A stretch of 64,000 nucleotides of DNA from assembly GCF_015832195.1 (NCBI RefSeq), contig NC_052018.1:54745666-54809665 (forward strand). Reading direction: 5' to 3'. Origin of the DNA: Motacilla alba alba (Eukaryota > Chordata > Aves > Passeriformes > Motacillidae). The stretch's first letter is position 1, and each line of letters starts with the position of its first letter. The position numbers and the translations under genes are program-made. Of this stretch, positions 40,101 to 51,565 are shown in pieces. The notes under the pieces were generated by a model that did not search any database, was not told the origin of the DNA, and worked only from the letters and a program-made list of their open reading frames with translations.

Positions 40101-40608
40101 AGCAGTGTTGTGGCAGTGTTTTCAAGCTGGATGGGGCTCTCTTCCCCTTTTTGAAAAGCAGAGTACCTCTGGTTTTGAAGGAAAGCAGGTAAGACTGTTA
40201 CCTGCCAATTCTCCAGGTAATGTGGATGCAGCTGAGAATGACTACGCAGATACAGAAATTACCATCTCTGTTACTGTTGTCACACGTTATCCAAACTATG
40301 CAGAGCCAAAGCCAATGAGAACTTCTGTTACACAAGTGTGCTGACAGATGGCAGCAGTCTAAACTGAGAATAGCACCAAAAATACACTGCTCAGAAGGGA
40401 GGAAGAATGTAGTGAGAAGTTTTATGATTTGTTTTGTTATCTGAAAACCACAGTAGATCCTATCTCCATGAACTCAGTAGAACCACTTGTGGACTGAGGG
40501 GCATTTCAACTTCCAGTGTGATGTTCAAATGTCCTCTGTTTTGGCAGCTGAAGATTTCTTCTTTTAACTACAGAAATCAGGAGTTTATTGGAAGATGTTT
40601 AAAATACA

Positions 40609-40626
40609 CTGGTACTTAAGTACCAG
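40609..40626. repeat. Perfect 18-bp palindrome
   Basis: CTGGTACTTAAGTACCAG is identical to its own reverse complement. No function is evident. Confidence 0.9.
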
Positions 40627-40791
40627 GCAATTGTGCCACCCTTCTGGCAGCCCTGCAGACCACTTGCACTAATCCCTGTTTTTTAAGGTTCTGTGACCTC
40701 TAGAATTGCAGTTCTCAGAAGTAATCTCCTCACTTCAAATATCCTCCAAGCTTATGTCTGAGTGCCAAAAGTCATACAGAGAATAAACAAC

Positions 40792-40797
40792 TTTATT
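40792..40797 (-). terminator. Candidate EPB41L2 distal poly(A) signal
   Basis: On the minus strand the sequence reads AAAATAAAGTTGTTT, followed within 30 nt by a GT/T-rich stretch (CTCTGTATGACTTTTGG), which is the usual arrangement of a cleavage site. It lies 5.2 kb after the stop exon and requires an intron in the 3' UTR. Confidence 0.35.
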
Positions 40798-43700
40798 TTA
40801 TAACAGAATTACAGAAAGCAAAATATCACTTAATACAACTTTAAGCTACTATAAATCTAATTTGGCATTTTAACTATACACAGAACCAACAGCAAAATAA
40901 AACCCAAACAAACAACCCCCCAGCAAGAACAAAATTAAAAATAAACCCCAATATAATTAACAGGTTTTTGCCATGGCAGTCTCAACTGATGGTACTCTTG
41001 TACTACCTTATGAGTGGAGTTCATCTTACATCTTTTATTCAGTAGCCTAAAAACCTGCATTAACCATTAGAGGAAGCATGTGAAACATATACCTTCTCTG
41101 TAACAGAAATGTCAGTTCTAACATGGAGACACAGTGAGGTTTAAAAGCAAGCGAGCATCCTACACATGTATCCAAATAATGGAAGCACTGAAATTGGGAC
41201 ACAGTAAGAAAAAAAAGCACTACGGTTTTAAGCTGCCTAGATCATCTCTTGTTGGAAAAAGAGAAAGATATTTTGTTCTTCCTTCTTTCCTTATCTGGAA
41301 TGCTGCAGACAGCAAAAAGTCTGCAAAAAGTTGAGCATTGGCACCAAAGTGCAAAAAGAACACAGTGCTCAGTCAGAAGAAATCTGTCTGCAACTCCTTC
41401 TCCTCTACAGACTGCCACACCATCTCTGCTCCGCAGAGAGGAGAACCTTGGAAAAGAAAGAGTTACAGAGATACCAGTATAAAATTTATCCAAAGAAATA
41501 TATTTTTTCAAATTTTAGCAAATGTTTTATTTTTATAAAAAACTTAATTATGTGATATCATATATTTACCTGAATAATCTGAAAAAAATTCTGTAAATTA
41601 CTCCAGTAAGAGATTTCACTTGAAATATCTGAAAAAACTATATCTAAATTAGTAAAGATCCTCTTTCCTGCACAATTATCACCTGCTCCAGTGAACAATG
41701 ATTTCCAGACTTCTTTTGTTCACTTTCATATAATTAAGAACCAGTTTCAAAAATACAAGTATTTGTGCAAAAGAAGATCATACCCTCTAGAACTTCATTA
41801 AAAAAAACCCAAAACTCTAAGATTGTTAAGAAGTGGTTATAAAAATAAACAAGAAAGACTGGAAGGGAATATAGACCAAGGATGTTAAAATGGAGTTTGG
41901 TATTGGCATTTAAGTCGTGAACATCTGGTCATTGTTGCTAGGCCTGGTGGATTCAGTGGAGTCATGATGACTTGGAATGACTACAGTTCTTCGTGGTCAG
42001 TGACATTTTTATTTCTGGAAGAAAAATTGATATGGAAGGTTACATAAGCAGTTGCAACAGATACCATGTCAGTGTCACATCAGAGTCAGAAAGTAACTTG
42101 CTCTATGCATGGTTCTTTGGTGGTTTTTTTTTTACAAGAAGGGAAGGTTATTTCATTAAAAAAAATGTTGCATTGACTAAAATTCCCTTCAGTCATTAGA
42201 CATAGAGTACTACACTTTTTCAACATACTCATCTTGCTTTAGAGCATTTTTTTCCCTTCCCAAAATTCTCATGTTATTTTAACTGCAACCCCTTGCACAG
42301 TTTACTGAAAATTTTAATCCACAACCTAGAACATAAATAAAAACAGAAGGTAGTTGTTCAATTCAGTAATCCTTCAGAATCAGAATGCAGTATCTTTTAC
42401 TTTTATTACAGAAAACAAGCCTACACCAAGAATACTGCTGTAGTCATCAGAGCTTTCATTGCCTCAGAAACAACTATGCAAAATTCATTGCATGGCTCCA
42501 TTGCCTTAGCAAAGGAGAGCAAAAGGCTGTTGAAAGATAGTCAAGGCAATTCAGGTGGCTTTCTTTTGTTTAGATGACTAAATTTTTTTCCCTAAAGTTT
42601 AACTGAAAGGCATCATCAGTCAAACAAGTCTCCAGGTCTGACACAAAAGTAGCATGGAGAAATGTCCTCTTTTGTACTCTCAAAAGCATTGAAGACCAGG
42701 AACCTGTAAAGCAATCGACAAACTCAGACAAGAACAACTGACACACTCTAGTCCTTTGCAAACAATCATTCCACAATGTCTATGTTTCTCAAAATGCAAA
42801 AACAAACCCCTTCAGACAATGGAAGGAATTCTTTGAATGCTTTTTTCCCCTGAATAAAATTTTTACAATGTAGATGAATATTTGACGAAGGAACAGAATC
42901 AACTTTGCAGCTGGTCACTAATGTAGAAATGTGGTGCAAACCCACCAAAATAATTTTTTTCCTCCCATGACCCAGTCCTCTCTAAAAAGATGTAATTACT
43001 TCTGTGGGATATATTGTGTTGAACACTGATTCAGGATTAAAGTAGCATGAAGAACCTGGCACATTCTACACACATGTAAGACAAGAGGCAATCCCTGTTT
43101 CCAAGACCTTTAAATTCACACTGATTAATAATGAATTCAAAATGTGATGGTAGCACATAGAATAGTAAAACCCTGCAAATCCAAACCATCTGTTCTGTTG
43201 TCTCAGTGTATCTTTCTACCTTAGATCTGTGATGGAAGTGCTGAAAATATGCAAGGGGTGGTTTGAGTGTGCATGTTTAATGCTGCTGTGTACCAAGGGA
43301 CCAGTGAAATCACCCAAAGTACAGGCATTCTCCTTACTGCAAACAGCTCTCACAAAAGTGATGTGCATTTTTCCAAGCCTTCTAGAACATTTATGTGATG
43401 TGGGGACTCATAAACACCCCTCTATCTCACAGTTCAGTACAGTTCCCTGTCCTCCCCTGTGCTTTTAAACCAAAACTGGAGCATACATGTTATACTCATT
43501 TTCAGGGTCACTAAGCAACAAAGCCATGAAACAAACCCAACTGAATGCTGAAATAAAGGTACAATGAGAAACCAGACATTTGTGCAGTGTTTCTTACTTT
43601 TGGTGCTTTTCCCCAACTGTCCCTCACGAGCAACCCCACCTCCAGTGTTATTTTTGGTTTCTAGCATTACCTAATGCGAAAATAATTTTTAAAACTATTA

Positions 43701-46000
43701 ATGCTACAACATGAATATCCAGGTGAGTGCTCCTCTAGCACTTCAGAACGTGATCTATGTTTTCTCCTGGTTTGTACATTTATGAACAAAAAATATTAAT
43801 TTCTTTTTCAAACACAGAATAATCTGACCAAATCAGAAGAAATTTTCTGGAGGCAGCCCAAACTCAGATCTACTGTGTTTTACATCATGAAAAATTATGC
43901 AAACTTACATGCTGAGAAGCTCAGAGAAAAACTAGCCAGAAAATACTGTCTGAACACACATGACCAAAACAAACATTGCAGTTCTAGCACAATCTGTACA
44001 AGGTCAGGAAGGGAATTGGAACCACTTTGACAGAGAAGATGGATAAACTTCCTGTCTGATGCAGAGGGCAGGCCATTCTACTCTCATGCTCGTATTCTAT
44101 TCTCCATGGCACTCAACATTGCTGCTCTATGCAGTACTGCAAACAGCAGGAGCTCAGGACAAACTCTCAGGAGGGTTATGTGTACAGTGATGAGACCCAA
44201 CAATTCTGCCAGCAGACGTGAAAAACTCTTGCCCCGACATCCCACCACAGGCTGGCTCTTAACTGACCATATCCATGTCAACATCTGGCAATGGATATTA
44301 GTTCTCCCCTTCCTCAGCCACCCACAGGCACACTCACTACTACCCAGCTGTTAAGAAAAGAGACACTTGTAGGTAGATTAAATAAACTAAAGCTTTAGTC
44401 TACGTCTTTCAGCTGAAAATATGCATCTGTGATCAGGCTAGCTCAGGAAGAGTCCAATGCTTTGATAACGGCCATGCTCCATGGAACAGCATTCAACATA
44501 TGCACTTCATATCCTCTCAACTGATACTTGAATCTTTTCTCTTCTGGATCCCAGAAGTGACACTCAACAGTTGTGTCTTCAGCTTTTAGGAAATTCAGGC
44601 ACAGCAATAAAACTGATCTTTTTAACACGACAGATTATCAGGATTATGTGAAAAACACCCTCCCCTCTAGTAGCTTACACCAAATTTGGAATCAAGTCAG
44701 TGTCTCATTTTTCATATGTTCCTGTCACTTCATGGCTGTGCTCAAGTCTTCTAAAGCTGCAGGTTGAAATTTATAATGGCTAGTTTCCTTGGGAAAAGAA
44801 TTTTGTCCAATGCTAAGGGAATGCCTACCTGCACAGGACATAGAAGTCCACAGGCCACAACCACCATTGTATAAAATACGGGAAAATAAAAATCATGACT
44901 ACTCTCATTTCTTTAAAACATATAAAATTTATTTCTTTTACCTAGTCTGCCCCTACATCAACATTGATCAAAGTGCATATTAAAGGCTTGAAGTTGTACT
45001 AAGACAATTTTCCTTGAGATATTCCAATAGCACCGCTGCTCTTCCAGCTAGATACAGAGGCTGGTCAGTAAAAATCCAGAGGTCTCCTAATGAAGGTTTA
45101 AACCACTGGTTGTTACATTTTTTATAAATCTCTCCCACTGATATACCCATTTATCCATTAACAAAACCTTTTTCTTGAATCTGAATCTACCATTAACAAA
45201 ACCATCAATTTTGAAAAAAACTGAAGCTTGAGTCTCATACCAACAGCGTGACAAGCACAGGAAATCTGAAGCTTTACACCCCCAAATGGTTACAGAGTTT
45301 TAAGACATTAGTCTATAATGAGTGCAAGAGCAGATTTATTCAGTGTTCATCCTGCTCTTTCTATTGAATACATGAAGGAGAACCGTATTGTGTTTTTTTC
45401 CTTTTTTCCCCTCAACCTAGAAAGGAGAGTCTAATAAACTAACATGACTTCAAACAGTTTTTTCAACTGATAAAAGCCTTTAAAACTTGAGCTTCCAATA
45501 CATTTACCTTTTTGCCTGGGAAAATGATAAAAAGCCAAAAATTTCCGTGTGTTTAGCTGACTAAACCGAAACGTCCAAGTGTGTCCTTTCACTACTGAAA
45601 ACTACACAGTCTTCCCACTAAACAAGCAAGATGTTAGGCAAGAACTATAATCATGCAGGTAAACAGAAAAGTGTGACACATCCTTCATATTTTGCAGAAA
45701 TAGCCTAAACCCACTTCAATATAAACTGTAACAACTTGACCAGACATCGCAGAAAATGCTGTGAGAGTACGGTGACAAAACTGGGAGACATGTATAGGAA
45801 CATTTGCAACTGAAATTAATGTCAGATTAGACCTAAGACAAAAATTCATATACTAATAGTCTTCTATTAGCACCTGTTTCAACTCACCCTTCTGGGAACC
45901 CCTATCTTAGAGATGCCTCATATTTTTCAGCTGAAAAGACATGAATGCAACAGCAAACTGATGCCACATTTTCCTGTGTTAATTACATGCATAAGCTTAC

Positions 46001-46139
46001 CTAAAGTATTTGCTTGAGAGCATTTTTGATTTTAGTCTTCATCTTCCTCAGCAAGTTCAGTTTCTTTGTGCACCACCACTCTCGTCACAGACATGTCAGG
46101 GTGCTGTTCTTTGGCTTCTTTGATTGCCTGTGCCAGGGC
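46001..46139 (-). CDS. EPB41L2: Protein 4.1G (EPB41L2), last coding exon with stop
   Basis: The minus strand reads TTTGCAG|GCC CTG GCA and encodes ALAQAIKEAKEQHPDMSVTR, followed by VVVHKETELAEEDED and TAA (stop at 46032-46034). This is the end of the conserved C-terminal domain of protein 4.1. The ending TRVVVHKETELAEE fits 4.1G rather than 4.1R (which ends HQETEIADE) or 4.1B (KETEI). The C-terminal domain of 4.1 proteins binds partners such as NuMA and membrane receptors. The exon does not run into a long 3' UTR: 31 nt after the stop comes TTTAG|gtaagc, a strong donor at 46001, so the rest of the 3' UTR must be on a separate exon. The stop-to-junction distance is below the roughly 50-nt nonsense-mediated-decay limit. 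Confidence 0.95.
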
Positions 46140-46766
46140 CTGCAAACGTATTTGAAACATGCAACTTAACAAAACCAAGAGGACATTCGTGTGGGGTCAG
46201 AGAATGGGAGAGTACCTTTGGAAAATTTGGTTATCATTTTTCAGAACTGTAAATTCCTGAACTTGAGATCAAAGGTAAAAAAACCAACCAACCCCCAAAC
46301 CAAGTCCCAAAACAGAAAACCCAAAATAAAGAAAAAAAACCAAACCTACCATCTTAAAAATTTACCAAGATTTCCAGGAAGTAACAAGTAACCACAAAGT
46401 TTTAAGATAACTTTGTAGCTCATCTTAGGTTTAAAAAAAAAAAAAAAAAGTATTTCTATATCCCATAACTTTTTGAACTTCTGCAAAGGATCTAACAAAT
46501 ATGCCTAAACAAGAGTTTAAGATACTAGAGAAAAATAAGAGTGCCCTTTAGTTTCCTGAACAAAACAGAAAGATACTTTGGAATTTACATTAAGTGTGGT
46601 ACTGAAACTCTGGAATAAGATCATAACAAATTTCTCAGCACAAGAATCCCATTTTTCTCCTTGTACTAGTTTAAGAGAAATTTCTCTAGCTTAATTCAGG
46701 GAGATGCTTATAATCCCTCCCCATTTTAAGAAATTTTATCATTCAAGAGATGTACCAATACACCCA

Positions 46767-46825
46767 GTTGGCTCAGATGACCATCATAAGTCCCTTCCAA
46801 CTGAAATGTAATATTTCATTCTACA
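46767..46825 (+). mobile_element. CR1 LINE 3'-tail remnant, plus orientation
   Basis: GTTGG..CAGATGACC, then a short gap, then GTCCCTTCCAACTGAAATG, followed by TAATATTTCATTCTAC. This is the order of the CR1 3' end (GTTGGACTAGATGACC, then GGTCCCTTCCAACC, then ATTCTATGAT). Only the last 60 bases are recognisable, and it lies antisense to EPB41L2. Confidence 0.6.
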
Positions 46826-46897
46826 TCACTGTCAACCACATAAGAGCACACCCTGAATCATCACAGGTGAAATAGCACCTGAGGCCTTCTCTTTCTT

Positions 46898-46921
46898 GTA
46901 CACATCTTAGTACACATCTTA
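46898..46921. repeat. 12-bp tandem duplication
   Basis: GTACACATCTTA occurs twice head to tail, without mismatch. Confidence 0.85.
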
Positions 46922-48712
46922 TTTGGTGAGCTGTATTACTGCTGGAACCTAACATAAGACAAAAACCAGAAGACATGGAAAGGTATTCAGAAGCAACAGT
47001 TCATCTGTTCACCTTAGTAACAAATGCAACTAACCCTCCCCCAAAATACTAGAAGGAGCAAGAAAAATATAATGCAACAAAAAGGTTTACCTTAATTTAG
47101 GAAAGTGACTATTTCCTGAGCTAGCTACAGATATTAAGTGAGAGAAGATATAACTAACTCTGAAGAGAGATTGAAAACACCAGCATTAGGCACCCTAACT
47201 ATTATGGGACACTGAATTTGAAATCCTATTAAGGGAATATGTATAGGACACATAATGTGTATTGGTACAATACTGATGTTTGCTGTCTATTAGCAATCAA
47301 ATTACAAACAATGAAAAAACCCTAAGAGAATGTCTAGTAAATTACAAGTAATACAAGCATTCGTATTCTGAAACTCCACACTGAAATATTATTTTCCTAT
47401 TGAAAACTGTTTCAGTAATTACAGGGGAGCTAATAGACAAAATAAAAAAACATCCAGCATGTAGTTTGGGCATTTAAGAAGCTTCATATTCACTAAAGAA
47501 AACGTGGTAGATATTTCTTAAATCTCTTAAAAGCTGCTCACTGCTGTTTTAAACTACAGTGATTAAAACTGAATTTTGTACTTCCTTTTTTTATAATTTC
47601 ATTTTTTTTACCTCATTATTCACTTATCACCAATTAAAGAAGGGCTTTAAGAATTGTCTGGTATATTAAAGCTGTTTTGTGATGTTTCCAGACATTTGAA
47701 GTGCACTGAATGTGTGTCAAGGCAAACAAGATCCATCCACGCCTGATGCTAAGCAGCCCTGTCATCTAATTATGAGTTTCAAGAAGAGATTCAACTTGCC
47801 AAAAGACACTTCCCGGACACAAATCAAAATAAATTCCTTGAAAACTCTCACTATATTACAATTCAAAAGTTAAACTGAACCCTGTTATGCTGATTTGAGA
47901 AGAAGCCTTCACAAAGTTAGAAATAGTTTCACCACAAGGTAGTCTATTCCATTTGTATTAACCAATGACTGTTGATTGCCTTTGTTACTGTAGTTTCTTA
48001 GATGAAAAAAAGCCTGTGTAATCATCACTACAAAGGCTAGATAATTGACCTTCCTCAATCATTTTCCTGTGTGCTCAAATTCAGCCTTAATAATTTGGCA
48101 CATAGAAGGTGATCTTAACCTTAGTTACTAAGATATTGTAAAATACTGCTTTAGTACTGATGGAGATAAAAGGTACATACAATTACAGCAGATCAACAAT
48201 TACTTTTGTTACACATAATTCTACAAATACTGGCCAAAACCTAATTCTTAAATTCAAGCAGTTAATGTTCTAATGTATTTCAAAGCTTTCAATCAAAATG
48301 AGCGCTGCATTCAGATGCTGTTGAAACAATGCAGTAGAGACTCCCATCTACCCAGATCAATGTATCAAAATAAGATTATTTCAGTAATGCTTTTCCTCCC
48401 AGTACAAAAGCTGCACTAAATAAACTGGGTCTTTTCTAAAAAGAGTAATCCCTCTAAAAATAGCAAAAACCCATTCACATGATCTATGACGCAAATTTAC
48501 AAATGCTGTTTATCTTCCACATATATTTAAAAGGCTTCTTAATAGCAAAACACAACTGTTTAATAACTATGCCACAATCACCAGTCTCAAGGTCTTTCTA
48601 TATAGTTTTACTCAATTTTTCTACCTTTCTCTGACTTCATATTTCTGAAACATCATCTAGAGCTCACCAAACTATGAAACCCACATTTTAAGTGTTAAGT
48701 TTGCATACTCAC

Positions 48713-48793
48713 CTCATCGTGGTCAATATCTGCATCTCCAGTAATGACAATGCGCTTCTCAATTCTTGTTTCTGATACACCACCTTTTACCAT
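48713..48793 (-). CDS. EPB41L2: Protein 4.1G (EPB41L2), C-terminal domain exon, 81 nt
   Basis: The minus strand has an acceptor CATCTGTAG before 48793 and a strong donor GAG|gtgagt at 48713. The 27 codons read [20 protein letters not shown], then ADIDHDE. The block [12 protein letters not shown](A/G)DIDHD is one of the most conserved stretches of the protein 4.1 C-terminal domain in all paralogues. Both boundaries are phase 0, and the frame continues into ALAQAIKEAKEQ of the next exon (46139). Confidence 0.97.
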
Positions 48794-50896
48794 CTACAGA
48801 TGGCAGAAAAATAAAAAAAAACAAACAGAAAAACATCCCTGGAATTATTCTGTATTTCCACAAAGCACAGCCTTCTGTTCCATTGAAGCAAATAGATTTC
48901 TGTGTCTGAGTTGTAATTAGTAGTAAATGTGTTCAGTGCTAAATCATCCTCTCCTTTTTCAGCTATGCAGTCGGCCATCTTCTAGCAATTGTTACACTTG
49001 ATAAAAATCAAGCAATAGAGAATTGCTCCTGTTACTAGAGCCCATGTTTGGCAAACTGTAATTCCAGCTTCTTCTGCCATATAAATCTGGCAACACAGAA
49101 ATTCCAAGAGTCTTCTTTTATTTCAACCCATCTATCATGGGCCTCTACATAGTCATAATCCTATGCCATTAAATACAAAGAGGATCTGGTTTTCAGTTCT
49201 GTCATTCAAGGACCTTCATCAGATATTTTCAACAAATTTCACACTGCTGAGTTTTGTGCTTTTTTCCTTCACTTTTTATTCTGAAGAAGTGATCATATGA
49301 TTAAAACACCTCAGTTTATAAAAAAATTCTTACAGAGATAATATTATTTGCCTTTTAAATCAGCCTGTGTATGAGAAAAGAATAAACTACTTCTTAAGAT
49401 ACACTGACCAAGGAAGAGCCAAGATGACTGCATTAAGAACGCCACTAGAATATTACAGCTATTTTGGAAGGTCACTTTATCAGTAATGAACAGTTTGCAA
49501 TATAAAATAAAAAGTCAGCTTAGAAAATTCAAATAATCTTGTTACTGACTGTTTACCATCAATTCAAAAAACCATAAGGATCTGCTGCATCATGGTAATT
49601 CCAGTAATTTTTCAGTAGAAGACAAGATTGGAACCATTTTGTTTAATTGTTCCTTCCAAGAAGCAAGACTATTTGACATTTGAACTTGACAAGAAGATGT
49701 ACACTTCCTGTCAAAACTGTGGTTCAATTCATTGAATAAAGATTTTTTCTTAAAATTGTGGTGGCTTAATTGTTCCAAAAACAAGCAGGAGTATGAAAAG
49801 GATCTGTTGACTAGTCTTTATAACAAATGTATTTTTAACATACGCATTTTTAATTCTGAGATTACTTTATTTCATGTTACTCAACATAATTCTTCCACTA
49901 TAATTTTGTGCATATGATATTCAATCTTCAGAATATTTCAATCTTTATAAAATATATCCAGTGAGCAGTCAATTATAGTTCAATTCTGTCGTGTTGTAAA
50001 ACTTCTGTATCTTGGCGGGGGGTGGGGGGAAAGAATCCCGAATTCACACTTTGTTTCCCTCTTCCATTTTTCTTTACCCTACACAATGCTTTCTATAATT
50101 TTCTTAGTAAAAGATGCTAAGAGTTCAAATAGGAGTTGAAATTGTGTTATTTAGGCATGCCTAAAATTTGACAAATATCTACATAAATTAGCAATAACAA
50201 TAATCATCACCACACTTTGGTGATGATTTCATGCCAGAGTGTGTTAGAATCATCTAACACACTCTGGCATGAAACATTCCATGTTTCATGTTTTCCATGA
50301 AACAGATGTGATGTCCTGTTCACACTGAGTTTTCCTTTCCTTTTCAAGCATGGAATGCAGAGGAAATAATTCAGCATCCAAACACGCTTGCAAAGTAATC
50401 TCATAGAATGATCTGTTTTTAAATATACCCTAAACCTAGATGCACAAGGATGATGAAAACAAAGTCTGGGAAACATTGTTTCAGTTAATCATGGTTTCAT
50501 TAACAGGTCTCCTGTGGACCTCAGACAAGCTAATTACACTAGCCAAGATTCTGTAGGATATCAGTGGGTGAGGACAGAACTGAACCTGTATAAATTTAAA
50601 TTTACTCATTTGTGAAATACTGAAATAAGGCCTATATGAACTACTGAAAAACCACTAATCATATTTTTTCCCATTTCCATATCTGATTCCCAGATATTCC
50701 TGCTTATTCATTAGGACATCTGTCTTCAAAATCTCTACAGAAAGATTTAATTCTCATGCATGCCTGGAATGAATCCGTTCCATTTCAAGTTAGTTCTCCT
50801 CAATGAATTAGCAGATAAACAAGAAACTTCATGTAAAATTGTGTTTCGAGGGTCTGGTGTCTTTTTCAATTAAGAAAGACATGAAATATAGTTTAC
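48794..50896 (-). other. EPB41L2: EPB41L2 intron (2.1 kb) with a hairpin cluster
   Basis: AT-rich intron without further exons. It includes a G-rich run (50014-50030) and the adjacent inverted repeats at 50202-50304. Confidence 0.85.
50202..50304. repeat. Cluster of adjacent inverted repeats, longest a perfect 22-bp stem
   Basis: Three hairpins stand end to end. The first pairs AATCATCACCA (50202-50212) with TGGTGATGATT (50218-50228) around a 5-nt loop. The second pairs 50227-50248 with 50253-50274 over 22 perfect base pairs around the 4-nt loop ATCA. The third pairs TGTTTCATG (50282-50290) with CATGAAACA (50296-50304) around TTTTC. Between the second and third, CATGAAACA (50269-50277) can also pair with TGTTTCATG. 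The heptamer TTTCATG therefore occurs four times in alternating orientation. No transposon ends are recognised. Confidence 0.9.
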
Positions 50897-50995
50897 CTTT
50901 GTGATGTGTGTAGTTGTGGTAGTAGAAATGGACTCTGACGTAATTGTCTGTGCACTCACCAGCACGCCAGTATCACCAACAGCATTGCCATCAAG
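50897..50995 (-). CDS. EPB41L2: Protein 4.1G (EPB41L2), C-terminal domain exon, 99 nt
   Basis: Acceptor TTTTTTCTTATAG, donor AAG|gtaaac, 33 codons, phase 0 at both ends. The translation begins LDGNAVGDTGVLVSAQTITS and ends ESISTTTTTHITK. The AQTITSE(S/T) followed by a threonine run and (H/Q)ITK is diagnostic of the protein 4.1 family, and THITK is the 4.1G form. It links the preceding TETKTITYESSQ exon to [14 protein letters not shown]. Confidence 0.97.
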
Positions 50996-51442
50996 CTATA
51001 AGAAAAAAAATGTATCATTGTATATTGGCATTTAAAAAACTTCATTTTCACAGGAGAAAAGGCTAGTTTTCCTACTAAACACATTCTTTAATTCAGTTAG
51101 AACTGAAATCTAAACAGAAGCCAGCCAAGTTCCCAGAGTCAGGTAAGGCTATTATTATGGCCTATTCCTGTGGAGAATTCATGCTCACAGTTACGTCTTC
51201 CTTTCAGGAAAAATGAGATATTTAAGTGAGTTATACTTTTGCAGTCAGTAACTAAGTCTTTAAATAGCAAAAGAAAATTAAAACTTAAGTAATATGGTTT
51301 TGTAACATTTCACTCATAGCCAAAGTATAATCTTATCTGCTAGGAAAAAACTATATGATTTTGCAAAGCATTTTTGACATTATCTATGTTGATTTACATA
51401 ACTGTAATAAAAATAAGATTGCAAACGAACCCATCACCATAC
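50996..51442 (-). other. EPB41L2: EPB41L2 intron (447 nt)
   Basis: Short AT-rich intron with no recognisable feature. Confidence 0.9.
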
Positions 51443-51565
51443 CTGTGAAGATTCATATGTGATAGTTTTAGTTTCTGTTTGAACAATTGGAATTTCTTTA
51501 GTGGAGATTTCAGTTCTCTGCGTGGCATCTGAAATGGTTACCATCTCTGTTTTCACTACTGGAGG
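51443..51565 (-). CDS. EPB41L2: Protein 4.1G (EPB41L2), exon of 123 nt at the start of the C-terminal domain
   Basis: Acceptor GCATCACAG, donor CAG|gtatgg, 41 codons, phase 0 at both ends. The frame reads PPVVKTEMVTISDATQRTEI and continues STKEIPIVQTETKTITYESSQ. PPVVKTEMVTISDA and STKE(V/I)PIVQTETKTITYES are near-identical to mammalian 4.1G and set it apart from 4.1R (PPLVKTQTVTISD). This is the usual first exon of the C-terminal domain. Confidence 0.97.

Larger units (their letters stand above)
36421..46000. other. Interval between convergent SMLR1 and EPB41L2; probable EPB41L2 3' UTR exon not placed
   Basis: No coding exon is recognised. Because the EPB41L2 stop exon ends in a strong splice donor at 46001, the last 3' UTR exon of that gene should lie here on the minus strand. 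Candidate minus-strand AATAAA signals are at 45335-45340, 44928-44933 and 40792-40797. The last is followed by GT-rich sequence and looks the most complete. A strong acceptor candidate (TTTATTTCAG on the minus strand) lies near 43552, but I cannot choose among several. The stretch 38930-39850 is AT-rich with many TAAT cores and may include conserved non-coding DNA. Confidence 0.5.
46140..48712 (-). other. EPB41L2: EPB41L2 intron (2.6 kb)
   Basis: Contains an ancient CR1 tail (46767-46825), a poly(A) run near 46432-46449 and a 12-bp tandem duplication (46898-46921). No other exon is seen. Confidence 0.85.

Noticed and set aside
41130..41555. Cluster of overlapping open frames on both strands
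   Set aside because: None resembles a known protein. The segment may belong to the EPB41L2 3' UTR exon, but no acceptor can be chosen.
50014..50030. G-rich runs here (GGCGGGGGGTGGGGGG) and at 20685-20701, considered as G-quadruplexes
   Set aside because: They have only two long G-runs plus a GG, not four separated G-tracts, so a canonical quadruplex is not supported.
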